A stretch of 64,000 nt of DNA from Climacium dendroides (Eukaryota > Streptophyta > Bryopsida > Hypnales > Climaciaceae). The translations under genes were made by a program, and so were the position numbers. How positions within the stretch are numbered: position 1 is the first letter of the stretch; the number at the start of each line of letters is the position of its first letter. The notes beneath the pieces are model-generated. The model saw only the letters and a list, made by a program, of their open reading frames with translations, searched no databases and was not told the DNA's origin. The stretch spans positions 30,003,029 through 30,067,028 of the forward strand of contig OX467083.1 in NCBI GenBank assembly GCA_950106755.1, written 5' to 3'. Of this stretch, positions 12,475 through 23,850 are shown piece after piece.

Positions 12475-15400
12475 ATGGCGGTGAACGTGTTTCAGCTTTG
12501 CTTGGTGACTACTCTGCTGTGTTTTGCAGCCCCGGTTACTGCAAGAGTCCTTGACGATGAGTCTGCTAGTGGCCCTCATGTTGGTGTGATCATCATCGGC
12601 GCTGGCATGTCAGGTACTTACGAGTCAAGTATGCGATTGTTGGAAGTGATCGATATAGTATGTACATATATCGTTATGTGATTGTGTGAGACGTAGTATA
12701 TTATATACGTGACTGCATGCCCTCGGGATAATGTGGAATTGTTGGACAATGTACGTGTTGTTGAACAAGGTTTGGGTTTGAATGTTGTTTGGTTGTTGCA
12801 GGTATCAATGCAGGCAAGCGATTGTCTGAGAAAGGCATCCGGAACTTCATTATCCTAGAAGCCAGAGATGAGATTGGCGGCAGGATGATGACCCATGACT
12901 TCAACGGACTGACCATCGAGAAAGGTGCGAATTGGATTGAAGGTGTAGGTGGGAACAGACTGAACCCGATCATCCCCATTGCGAAGAAAATCAAGCTCAA
13001 GAATGAGCGCTCGAATTTCGATAACGCCACCAACAACATCTTCGGGGTCAAGTGAGATCGATCGACTCGACTCGAAGCTCTTGCGAATGTTGCTGATTTG
13101 GCTTGCTTGAGATTGATGTCTAGGAGTACTGAGTTATTGTGAAGGTTTGAGGGTAAGGTACGTTATTGTCGACGTCTGGTACGTGTCTGTTTGCTGATAT
13201 ATGGCCGTAAAACGTTTGCTGCTGTTTGTAATTTGATACAGTGGGACTGTTGATGCTGATATTGCCGCGAAAGCGTCTAAGCGCATTGAAGAGCTGTACG
13301 AATCCACCGAGACGCTTGCTGTCTCTTTGGCGAACTCGAACGAGTCTGATGTTAACGTGCTTACAGCGCAGCGGTTCTTCACTGGGTATGTTGAAACACC
13401 GGCCGAAATCCCCGCCGAAAACCAATGTTGCATTCTTCCACGTACTGGAGGAATAATTCAGCTGATTCCCTTGTGCTAATTAATCATCATTAAGATTTAC
13501 TGCAGTCATAGTCTCTGATCGAGACCATCATAATCATTGATCAAGACGGAAGGTTGCTATTTGCAATCGTTTTTGAACGGTTTCGCAATGACCGTCCGAA
13601 ATTTTTTAACCCTTAAACGACCGGCTAAGCTCCTCGGGCTGGTTTTAAGAGAATCGTTGACGAAAAATAAGTTTGTTTAATTTTTTATTACTGTTTCAAC
13701 CTACTGAACCCACTTCTGTAGTGAATATGGCTCCGTATTTTGGCTGCAAAGTCAAAGGACTACTCTCTGTTTTCACTTTTGTAACGCTTTTGCAATGGTT
13801 CGGAGCAAACCGTAGGATTTTAGCAAAGTACGGAAGTTCCGCTACAAAACCATCGCAAACTAATTGTTGATGTGTTACAACTGCTTCTTCCTGTTGTAGT
13901 GATTGCATTGGAAATCATTTTGATGGTGGGTAGTTAGAGTCGCAAGAATATCACGAGGAATGCTCCTCCAAATGCTCGTAATGATTGTCTGGTAGGTAGC
14001 TCCTCATTAAGATTGGATAGGCTTCTTAAGGATATGATGTCTGGCTAAATGGTACTGAAACATTGACGTATAATGCGAGGGTATATTGATAAATTGCAGG
14101 GTGCCGAGCGATCCCGTAGAGATGGCGCTGGACTACTACCACAACGACTACGAGTTCGCAGGTAGGGTTCGATGATACACACTCTAGTCTTGATTCTCGT
14201 TCTGCAATGTCCTTTTGCTTGCTACGAGATTTTCCACCTTTGCTGAATAGGATTTCGTGTTGAATATACAGAGCCACCGCGTGTGACCAGTTTAAAAAGC
14301 ACGCAGCCTCTCTCGACTTTTGAGGATTTCGGAGAAGATTTGCATTTCGTGAGCGACCCTCGTGGCTACAAAGCTGTTGTCCATGAACTGGCGAACTCGT
14401 ACCTTCAAAACAAGAACGGGAACATCACTGATCCACGTCTGAAGTTGAATAAGGTAACCGCAATGTCTTACTCCGGAAGGTCATGAATTTGTCGAATAAA
14501 TCAGCAAAATTATACGATGTGGTTTGTGATGTTTTTGGAGCTTGAATGTATAGAATTTGTCGTGAGTATCCGAGTTGTGAGTGTGCAGACTGTGCGGATG
14601 GTGGAGTTCACCAGGTTTGGAGTGCGTGTGACGACTGAGGATGGATCCAAATACACCGCTGACAACGCCATTGTGTCAGTGAGTATCGGTGTTCTCCAAA
14701 GCACACTCATCGACTTTGTGCCTGATCTGCCTGTAAGTGTATCGTCACAAGCTCATTCCAATGCGAAGTATGTTAATCTCATGTTTGCATATTGAATTTT
14801 TTTCACTTTTTTACTGTCTCACGACTAGCTCGTAAGGTTGAATTCTCGTTTGAGGTTTTCCGACTGCTGGCTTCTTTTCTGCAGTTCTGGAAGCTGAAAG
14901 CTATCTACTCCTTCAACATGGCCGTGTATATGAAGATCTTCCTGAAATTTCCTTCATGTTTCTGGGACACTAACCCCGGAGCGAAATTCTTTATCTACTC
15001 GGATGAACGCCGGGGTCACTATCCAATTTGGGAGGTAAGCACGTCAGCACTGAATTCTTCTTCCGCTGTTGACGCTCGAAAACTACGTACTCTGTCTTTG
15101 TCACGAAAGTGACTCTGTTTCAGTGCTGCCTCGATTAGTTGAAGAGTTAATTTGAAACGACAGTTTAATTTATTGCCATTGATTTGTATAATAGTCTTTA
15201 AATGTTTTTGCAATTTGTATGAGAATGGCACTCAAACAAAGGTATTCTAATTTCAGTATAAAACCATCAAGCAATTGAAGTGGCAGTTGGTAGTCAGTGA
15301 AGCTATATATTGTGAACTTCCTTTACTTGTTATGCGATGAAGGTGAACTTACAGACTGATGGAATTGGATTTGGTATATATGCAGAACCTTGACTCGGAG

Positions 15401-16772
15401 TTTCCGGGAGAGAATGTGCTCATGGTGACGGTCACAGACGAGGAGGCACGCCGGATTGAGCAGCAGCCGGACAGCGAAACCCTAGACGAGATCATGATCG
15501 TGCTGCGCAACATGTTCCCCGGAAAAGATGTTCCTACAGCGGACAGCATCTACGTGCCCAAGTGGTTTTCCGACCCGCTCTTCAGAGGCTCCTTCTCGAA
15601 CTGGCCTATTGGTGTGGATGACCTCGTCTTCAAGCGCCTTCAGGTGTGAATTTGAATTCCATGGCGCCCATTCTAATCATCGTCCCGTCAATTTTTGCTT
15701 GATGGCTTACATGCGAGTGCTGCTCCTTGACAGGCGCCAGTTCAATCCGTGTACTTCACTGGGGAGCACACAAGCCCCGAGTACAATGGCTATGTTCATG
15801 GAGCTTACTTGACAGGTGCCCTGAGAATTCTTACTCCAAGCACCTTGGTTCTTAGACATTCAACCTTTTGTATTACATTAGAATACTTGTTGTATACTTT
15901 CTTTCTTTTTGTGAATTTTACATGTTTTTTCATTCAATATATTGGAATATTGGAGGGCCAAACGCCTGGGAATGGCAAAACGACTCTTGTCATGGTTCAT
16001 AACAGTTGGGTGATGGCGTTTCCGGGATCGGTGAAGCATGTTTACAAGAATTGAAGACAGAAGTATTGTGAATGTAGTAGGAGAATCATTGCAGGTTCTG
16101 GTATCACCATCACGTTTTCTAATGCGACACGGTGTGTTGATTGTGCAGGTGTTTCTACCGCAGACGCGCTCTGGAAGTGCAAGTATTTTGGCATTTGTGC
16201 TGATACCATCCAAGCAGAGCTGAAACTTGAAGAGGAATTCCGAGGCACTCTTGATTTGGTAAGTGATTTTGCATGAACGCTTGTGCATTCTTCTGTGTCG
16301 ACGCATCTTAGTTTCCTTCGAATCATTCATTGAAATTTTAAGTGAAGAAATTATATTCAGTTAGGTCGAATGCTTGCTAACATTACTAATGATCACCACA
16401 TTTCAAAATAGATGTGATTAGCTTTGAGAGCTCAGAGGCTTGAGAAGGTTGTTGGACGTAGTGCCAAGTTTGTTTCATTGAATCTTGAGTGTTCAAATCT
16501 GATTTATATTCTTCAAATCAAAGACTCGTATTAAACAGAATATTTACATTAAAACCTTTGTTTGGTTAGCCACTAACACAATATGCTCTGTCAAAACTGT
16601 GACTGCAGTTTGAATGCTTGCCTTGATGTTCTCTAAGCTTGAGTCAATAGAATGATGGTTAATTCTCTTCGCTTCTGGTGAATTGCAGGAAAGGGAGAAA
16701 CATGACCAGAAATGGGGTCATATAATTCCCAAGATTGAAGCTGAAATTCAGATGGCAAAGGGACACGTTTGA
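12475..16772 (+). CDS. PAO: Polyamine oxidase (FAD amine oxidase), secreted type
   Basis: Eleven exons with GT-AG junctions: 12475-12613, 12802-13051, 13242-13385, 14100-14161, 14272-14453, 14589-14732, 14885-15034, 15386-15643, 15734-15815, 16149-16258 and 16689-16772. They total 1605 nt, or 534 residues. An N-terminal hydrophobic signal (about residues 5-23) predicts export, like the apoplastic oxidase of maize. GAGMSG at 42-47, completed across intron 1, is the FAD dinucleotide motif; Glu66 in [11 protein letters not shown] should bind the FAD ribose. Lys324 in YMKIFLKF corresponds to the flavin-facing Lys of maize PAO. The C-terminal FAD motif [18 protein letters not shown] is at 451-468. 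The family oxidises spermine and spermidine, releasing H2O2. The tail after the last FAD motif is about 63 residues, longer than in the maize enzyme. The GTG upstream at 12451 is not needed; ATG at 12475 starts the signal peptide. Confidence 0.93.
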
Positions 16773-17948
16773 GGAGTTACTCAGACTTATCCATGTGATA
16801 ACACCTCGAATGCATTTATCCGAATGCCTTGAATAGGGTACACGTAGACCTGTTTTCTCCTTACTGAAAGGCAGCTTCGTTATCACTAAAGTGGAAGTGG
16901 TATAGCCTGTAGTACCTGAGATGTTGCTCTTGTTGTCACTATGATAAGAATACAAATCTTGTAAAATGTTTCTGTAAAAGAAAAAAAATAGAGAAGCCTA
17001 TTACATATTCACGTATGTACAGTACTTGCTTTGTCTTAAGCCCCACCTACTGCTTCAGAGAAAGATGCTATGTTCACTGCGGGAGAGCTTATACCAATTA
17101 TAAATGCAACCATATCCTCTGCTTGATTGTCATAGCAAGCACATGCACTAAGCTTACCTTGTATCTATATCTACTGTGTCTGTCTGTGTCACTGTGTCAC
17201 CATATTCAGTACTCAGTAGCTGATTATTTGTCATATTTCAACATGTGAAACATTGAAATTCAATATTTGGAGCAGTGTGCAGAGTCACTACCTTACTGAT
17301 CTACTGTACTGATATTATCATAATGGTCCAAAAATTGCACTGACACTCTTGTTACCCACTGACATAAGTTTCCAAGGAGAGGTTGCACTCTTGAAACAGA
17401 GCAAGCATCCACTGAGAGCTTTGGGCTGCAAATTGTCAGACCCTGAAAGCCATTCAGACAGAAGCAGTGGAGAAATAGAACTGGCAAGAGTACAAGCCCT
17501 TAAGTAGATAAGCCTATTACCACCCTGATTTGGAATCTAGACATCTTAGTGCCAATTCCAAGAGGGGCACATATTTTTCAGAGGTGTGTGCTTGTTTCAT
17601 GAGTCAAACCCAAGTGAAATTATAATTTTCCGATCAAATTTGTAATTTCTGTGAATTTTTGAACTGGTCAGCACTGAAATTAAAAAATCGCCTCTAGACT
17701 AGAGCCATAAACACCCCATAAGCAACCCAAAACCACCTCATCAAGTACTAGATATTTTTTATTAATGGAGTGACAAGTTACCCCTCGTTGTCATAAAATC
17801 CCTGATTTTGTCATAATATTCTCTGATTTTATCATAGAATGAAGAGAATTGGGTTGGTCTACCTTATCTTGGGTTGGGTAAACCTAGAGTGAGTACAATT
17901 GTCTCGGGGGGGCTAACTAAGTTAAGATCAATCCTATAGAAACACGCC
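16773..17948. other. 3' flank of PAO and intergenic DNA
   Basis: The first 200-300 bp probably contain the 3' untranslated region of the polyamine oxidase gene. The rest has short frames without domain or splice support, and I see no gene. Confidence 0.45.
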
Positions 17949-18361
17949 ACAACTAACGTCTAAAGATTCTGTACCATTGATCTTCTAAAATAGAGGAATG
18001 GCCTCCGTTCATTTGCTACAACTGACCTCTAAAAGTTATGTACCATTGATCTTCTATGATAGATGAATGTCTTGCATTGATTTGCTACAATTGACCTCTA
18101 AAGGTTCTATACCATTGATCTTCTATGGTAGAGGAATGTCCTCCATTCATTTGCTACAACTAACCTCTAAAGGTTCTATACCATTGATTTTCTATGATAA
18201 ATGAATGCCTTGTGCTCATTTGCCACAATTGGCCTCTAAAAGTTTTGTACCATTGATCTTCTATGGTATAAGAATGTCCTCCATTGATTGCTACAACTGA
18301 TTTCTAAAGGTTATGTACCATTGATCGTCTATGATAGAGGAATGTCCTCCATTGATTTGCT
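17949..18361 (+). repeat. Tandem array, six units of 69 bp
   Basis: Six consecutive units, each starting near ACAACTGACCTCTAAAGG and ending in a TTTGCT-like string; the fifth is 68 bp. The units differ from each other by roughly 5-20 percent, with the shared core TACCATTGATCTTCTATG. No open frame runs through the array, so it is a minisatellite and not a repeat protein. Confidence 0.9.
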
Positions 18362-18694
18362 TGAACAATTTACTTGAGTGTGTTAATATGGGGTTGCTCT
18401 AAGAAAAGATTTTCATATGGAGTCAGAATTGGCAAACAACATTTATGAAATTGCCAAGATTTTTGGAATCAATGTAGCAAACTTGAAGGAAGTTATTGTC
18501 CATAATTTTCAGTAGCCTTGAAAGGCTCTGCCTTGAATCATCCTCGAATGGGTTTGTAATGACATATATTCATGAGGTGGTTATTGCCAAATTTAAAGTG
18601 ACACATTCAAGTTTGATTATTGATTGATTTTGATTATTGCTTTTTTGATACATGCTTGTCGTTATTGTTGTGATTCCTGATTGCATTGTTTTGG

Positions 18695-19281
18695 TTAATC
18701 TTTTATAGGACCAAAACACATTTTGGGCACAAACTGTGAAAAATTGTCACTTTTTAGGGCATTGAGAAAAAAAAAAGGGCTTTCCTTTCAAAGTTCAACT
18801 CTATATATTTATACTAGACTAATATGAAATGTGTGAAAAATATCTTTAAAACTTTGACTGTGTAAATTGAAAGATTATAGCATTTGAAGTTAGAAGAAAA
18901 AGTTTTTTTTCCTCATCTTGCCCAATAGGGCTAGAAGATTTCCACTCTTCCTAAAGTGAGTTTTTTACACCATACATGCTTATTTTTATTGACATTTACA
19001 TCTTGTATCATGTAAGTTATATACTTGCTAAATTTCAAAATTATAAGAGTTGTTTTGTACATGTTGCTCAAAGCTACCCGGGTTGGCCCCCAAAATTTAA
19101 GGCAACATAATTTTTTTATCTAAGTTCCTCATTGGAAAAAAATTAAATTTTGATTGCGAGGGTATATGTTCACACCTTGTGTCAAAATTTGAAGAACATC
19201 CATTAAAAAAATGATTTCATACGTACCTACTCAAGATCACTTGCATATGGTTAAACAATCATTTGGTGTTTTAGGGATCAA
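18695..19281 (+). mobile_element. Diverged TTAA element, copy E
   Basis: A 587-bp unit starting TTAATCTTTTATAGGACC and ending TTTGGTGTTTTAGGGATCAA. The interior resembles other family members (for example TGTGAAAAATATCTTTAAAA) but is much diverged. Its right TCAA, a mutated TTAA, is also the left boundary of the next copy. Confidence 0.6.
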
Positions 19282-20213
19282 CCCCTAAAGGATTTTGACT
19301 ATGCTTTCACGAAAAGCTCTCCAAAATTGCCATATCTAGTACAAGTACCAAATTTTAGAAACAAACACATTTTTGGACACATCTAACAGTAGGATCCTGT
19401 ATTACTCTAGTTTGAGAAGATGTGGAAAAAAATTCAAAAATTTCCACCATCTAGATTGCAAGATATTAGTGTTTGAAGTGAAAAAAACTGTTTTTTTTTT
19501 GCCCAGCCAAAAAACAGGCAGCTATACTTCACAAGGTTAGATCATTATAAAAGAATGTCCAACATGTGTGTAATTCTTTGGATTCATTCTTCAAGGCAAA
19601 TTGGCTACATGTTTGAAATTTTTTAATTAGACAACATATAAGAAAAATATAGTAAGTACAAAGAAGTAGAGAATGATTCAAAATACTAAATTGTTAACAA
19701 TTCATTTATGGAATTGAAAAATGTCATCCCAATGGTTGTAATGTTGTAATCAACAATCTACACCTAATGTTTTTATTTTATTTTTTCAAAATGTTGAAAA
19801 TTAAGTTACATAAAGAACTTCAAATTTTATTTTAGTGTAAGATTCCATTACTACTTGCAAACTATCCACAACTAAAACTCTTCAAAACTTTCATCTCATT
19901 AATCAAAATAGAATGATTTAAAAATTTTCACATATAAATAAATAAAAAAAATCAATTTCAATTTTTTTTAAAGTGACTTCTAAAGAAGTTGTTTTTATTG
20001 CCTAAGCTACTTGTTGAGCAATGAAAACTATATATCATACAATAACTTTTTAACCATGCAATTAAAAGTTATAAAAAATTTTGGTCCTTAAAGTTACTCC
20101 TCGGGCACATGTTGTGTGAAAATTTCAAAAAATAAAAATAAGAATTATGTTTGTGGTGAGCTACCCAAAATCACTATGTTGCCAAAAACACCGTTTGGTC
20201 CTTTAGGGATTAG
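19278..20213 (+). mobile_element. TTAA element, subfamily 1b, copy F
   Basis: A 936-bp unit with left end TCAACCCCTAAAGGATTTTG and right end TTTGGTCCTTTAGGGATTAG, so each flanking TTAA carries one substitution. The interior aligns along its length with copy I at 22114 and, reversed, with copy A at 48. Confidence 0.7.
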
Positions 20214-20539
20214 TGACACGTGCCCTTATAGCTAGTGATGGGATGTAGAATATTTCACACCTATATGTTTGGAGAAGGGCAACAAAGCTATAGACTATTG
20301 AATGTTATTTCACAATCAAAATAATAATCTTAATTATCTAAACAAAATAGTTTTTATTTTTATTTTTAGAGGTGTACTACTATTGTGTAAGTTTAACAAG
20401 ACTTAGTCAAAACATTAGTTTATGGGATACACCCGTTAATTGTTTTTTTTCTTCTTACTCATTGAAATGGACATTAGGATTATGAGTAGGGTGGTATACA
20501 AACTTTAAAAAGTTAAAAAATGATGGAAAGACAATGTAG

Positions 20540-20890
20540 ATGATAAGGAGGGTTGGAGTCTTAACAAAATTGACATTTGTACAACCTTTGGAATCTTTCA
20601 ATCGATTTTTTTTCTTTTCTAATTTTGCACAAAGAGCCTTGGCTTTTATACATAGAGTGATTGTCTACTCAAAACTAATCTACAATCACAAGAAATGCCC
20701 AAATTACCATTTCCTAATGTATTGGATAATAATAAAAAAGAGAATTTTTTTAGTCAAGGAAAAATTTCAGGTGTCAAAAAAGATTGTGAGGTCTACACTT
20801 TTGTGGTGCAATTATAGAATTTTTTTGAATATGATGTGTCACTATTGTTGCCAAAAAATTAAAAATAGTCAATCTAACATGGTGCTTTAA
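20540..20890 (+). pseudogene. Possible fragment of a LINE reverse transcriptase C-terminal region
   Basis: A 116-codon frame includes FAQRALAFIHRVIVYSKLIY followed by a basic Trp-containing segment. This resembles the LSxAGRxxLxxxVLxSxxxY region that lies after the catalytic box in plant L1 elements. There is no catalytic motif, no upstream coding sequence and no support for expression. It may equally be a chance frame in AT-rich DNA. Confidence 0.3.
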
Positions 20891-21033
20891 AAAAAATTCT
20901 TAGACTTTCAACTCAATTCTTCACCACAATTTTTTAAAATTCAAGCCTATAGAGTGAAAATTTTCCACAAATGGCGGTCAAAGTCATTTAATAATGCAAG
21001 CTAGAAAAATGGCCTTTGTCCTTTAGAGGTTAA
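20880..21033 (-). mobile_element. Fragment of a TTAA element (right end only)
   Basis: Ends GGCCTTTGTCCTTTAGAGGTTAA at 21030-21033, and the interior CTTTCAACTCAATTCTTCACC matches subfamily 1a internal sequence. I could not find the other end. Confidence 0.45.
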
Positions 21034-21332
21034 GATGGCATTGCCAAGAGTATAGTGAAGATTGCCTTCATTTAGCATGTCATATTCCATTTGTAAAATG
21101 GCTTTGATATTGTACATAAGATAGAACTAATTGTTCACCAATATATAATCATCAACATAAATAATAAGAATGATAACACCATGATTAGCTTCTTGTTTGA
21201 TGTAAATTCATGCATATGATTCCAATTTTTGAAAGTTGTTAAGGAGAAGATATTAATCCAAACATTGATACTATGGTCATGAAGTTTATTTAAGTCCACA
21301 AAATGAGCTAAGTTTTCAAAAGAGATTTGATT

Positions 21333-21402
21333 TAGAGGGTATTGAGAAGCTTTTAGGTAGAGACATATATGTCTATACCTAAAGGCTTCTCAATATCCTC
21401 TA
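21333..21402. repeat. 70-bp near-perfect palindrome without loop
   Basis: Two 35-bp arms meet at AGACATA/TATGTCT with no spacer, and I count three mismatches between the arms. Each arm begins TAGAGG and includes TATTGAGAAGC. It lies 16 bp left of the interrupted TTAA element. Confidence 0.85.
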
Positions 21403-21417
21403 ATTCAATAAAGTCAT

Positions 21418-23265
21418 TTAATCCCTGAAGGACCATTGTTCCTTTGAAGAACATATTGGATTTTGGGCAAGTACCTATAGTTTCAATTTTTGTTATGATT
21501 TTTGAACCTTTTTTTTGAAGTTAAAAAAATTAATTATCTTTTCAAAGACTTTTTTTTTCAATTGGTTCCCGGGAATAAAAATTATCCCAAGATAAGCTCA
21601 AAACAAGGGAGACTAGGCAACAAAAATAAATTTCAAAAATTTGAATTTTTTTCTTTGAATTTTTTTCCTCATAGATTACATTTTTGTTGATATGAAAAGC
21701 TTTGATTCATTTCATTTGAATAAGAGATGTGAAAGTAATGGACAATCTTTTTTTTGGGCAATATTGAATTCATTTCTGAATGCAATTTTTACAATTTTAA
21801 GAAAATAAAAATTTCCACATGGTTTAGTTTGTTTTTTTAGAAAAATCTAACACTTGAAACCAATGCATTTTAATTCCATCTTAGAGATATTAATAATTTA
21901 GATTTTCCTTCTATCTTGTGCCTACTTCTACTTAACAATTTTTTTAGAATGAAAATTAAGTATTTTTGAAATTTTTCTCCTAAATTCTCAATTCAATTCT
22001 CCACCATAAAGATGAATACCTCAAAACTCTGTATTGCAGGAAATTTAAGTTTAAAAGGCTCAAAGCCAAATAATCTAATCCCCCAATGTGCAAAAAAACT
22101 TCTTTCCTTCACTTTAACCCCTAAAGGTTTTTGACTATGTTTTCACCAAAAATGCTCCAAAACTGCCATCTCTAGTACAAGTACCAAAATTTTGACAAAA
22201 AATCATTTTTTGACATATCTAACCATAGGATCTTATAGTACTCTAGTTTGAAAAGATGTGGAAAAAATTTCAGAAATTTTCACCATGTAGATTGCAAGAC
22301 ATTAGTGTTTGAAGTGACAAAAATCATTTTTTAGTCCTTGAGGAAAACCGGGCAGCTACACTTCACAAGGTCACATTTGTATGAAAAAATGTCCAAAATG
22401 CTGGTTACTCTTTGGATTCATTCTTCAAGGCAAGTTGGCTACATGATTGAAAAATTTCAAATCATTTGGAATGATACAACATATAGGAAAAAAGTAGTAA
22501 GTAGAAAGAAATAGACAATGATTCAAAATACTAAGTTGTTAACAATATTTTTCTGGAATTGAAAAATGCCAATCCCAAAGGTTGCAATGTTTTAAATAAA
22601 CAATCTACACCTAATGTTTTTAATTTTTTCAAAAAAATATTGAAAATTGAGTTAAATAAAGAGCTTCAAAGTTTATTTTAGAGTAGAGATTCCATAACTA
22701 CCTTCAAACTATCCACAACTAAAACTCCTCATAACTTTCATCTCATTAATCAAAATAGAATGATTCAAAGATATCCATGTGCAAATAAATCTAGAGAACC
22801 AATTTCAATTTTTTAGTTTTTTTAAAAGTGATTTTTAAAGAAATTTTTTTCTACCCGGATTGCTTACCAAATGTTGATAACTACATATCATACAATAACT
22901 TTTTAACCATGTAGTCAAAAGTTATGAAAATTGTTGAGCCTTAAAGCTACTCCTTGGGGCACATATTGTGTGAAAATTTCAAAGAAAAAAAATAAAAATT
23001 CCATTTGAAGGTGAGCTGTCCCAAATTGCTATATTGCCAAAAAACGCCATTTGGTCCTTTAGGGGTTAAATATAAATATTTTGCAATTTGTGTGGTCAAA
23101 ATTTCTGAAATTTATTCCACACATTTTCATACTAGTTAGGTGTAAGTTCCTATAATTAGATGTGCTAAAAAACCAATTTTCAAAATTTTCTACTCTTTGC
23201 AATAGAAATTATATTTTTTAGTGTTTTTTGGTGAAAAAAGGCCTTGGTCCTTAACTGGTGGAATG
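21418..23265 (-). mobile_element. TTAA element, subfamily 1a, copy H, split by copy I
   Basis: The left part (21418-22117) starts TTAATCCCTGAAGGACCA and is subfamily 1a in reverse orientation. It stops at CCTTCACTTTAA and resumes at 23066 with TTAAATATAAATATTTTGCA, the direct continuation of the same element. The right end near 23255 (AGGCCTTGGTCCTTAACTGG) is degraded and lacks a clean TTAA. With the insert removed the element is about 900 bp. Confidence 0.75.
22114..23069 (+). mobile_element. TTAA element, subfamily 1b, copy I, nested in copy H
   Basis: A 956-bp copy starting TTAACCCCTAAAGGTTTTTG and ending TTTGGTCCTTTAGGGGTTAA, with intact TTAA on both sides. It is inserted in copy H at a TTAA which intact copy J still shows as GCATTTAAAGTG (30271 region, opposite strand). 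It is among the better preserved copies, consistent with being younger than its host. Confidence 0.85.
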
Positions 23266-23640
23266 CAACATAGATAGGCTCTATAGGGAATAATAACCCA
23301 AAAAATTGACCCATATTTAAATCAAAGGCAATAATCAAAGAAATGTATGTGTACATTATTTTAAAATATTATCTTAGCACTTTGATTAAGTAAAAGTGCA
23401 TATATCTGTATGACAAATTCACTAAATTTGAATTATTGCTTGAACTAATTGACCCCAAACAATAGAATACTAGATAGGACTAGGACAACATTCAATTACT
23501 CAATAGCATTGATAATGGATTAAAAGCAAGTAAACCTTAAAAATAAGTGTGTAAGGTATTAAAACCTAAAACCATGTGCATGTAATTCTTGGCTCTAATT
23601 ATACTTAAAAAGTGATATTAGTCATATAATAATAGACTAT

Positions 23641-23850
23641 TTAACCTTCCATGTTACCTTACACTAGTGGTCTTGGATTTTTTTCAAAGAGAGTGTAAAC
23701 TAGACTATGTTTTTATAGAAAGCATTTTTTCCCTATATGCAAGGATTTGATTCATTCTATCTAAACTAGAGATAAAGAAGTTTTGGCAATAGAAATGACA
23801 TTTTTAAATAGAATTTGATGAAAAATAGACTTCAAGATTTTAGAGGTTAA
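23641..23850 (+). mobile_element. Short degraded TTAA element
   Basis: A 210-bp stretch between TTAACCTTCC and TTTTAGAGGTTAA. Part of the interior (TTTGATTCATTCTATCTAAA) resembles the subfamily 1a interior, so it may be an internally deleted copy. The terminal match is short. Confidence 0.35.

Noticed and set aside
12701..13051. 116-codon frame opposite PAO exon 2
   Set aside because: Shadow of the real exon; no motif, and the sense strand has FAD-binding sequence and matching splice phases.
15878..16330. 150-codon minus-strand frame over PAO exon 10 and introns
   Set aside because: It crosses verified introns and an exon of the sense gene and has no recognisable domain.
17949..18361. CRISPR-like array
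   Set aside because: Units are contiguous 69-mers without spacers, in a plant nuclear context.
4082..23265. TA target duplication with ACCCC...GGGGT termini for the TTAA family
   Set aside because: The outermost T and A are conserved on both sides in almost all copies, which a TA-only target would not require.
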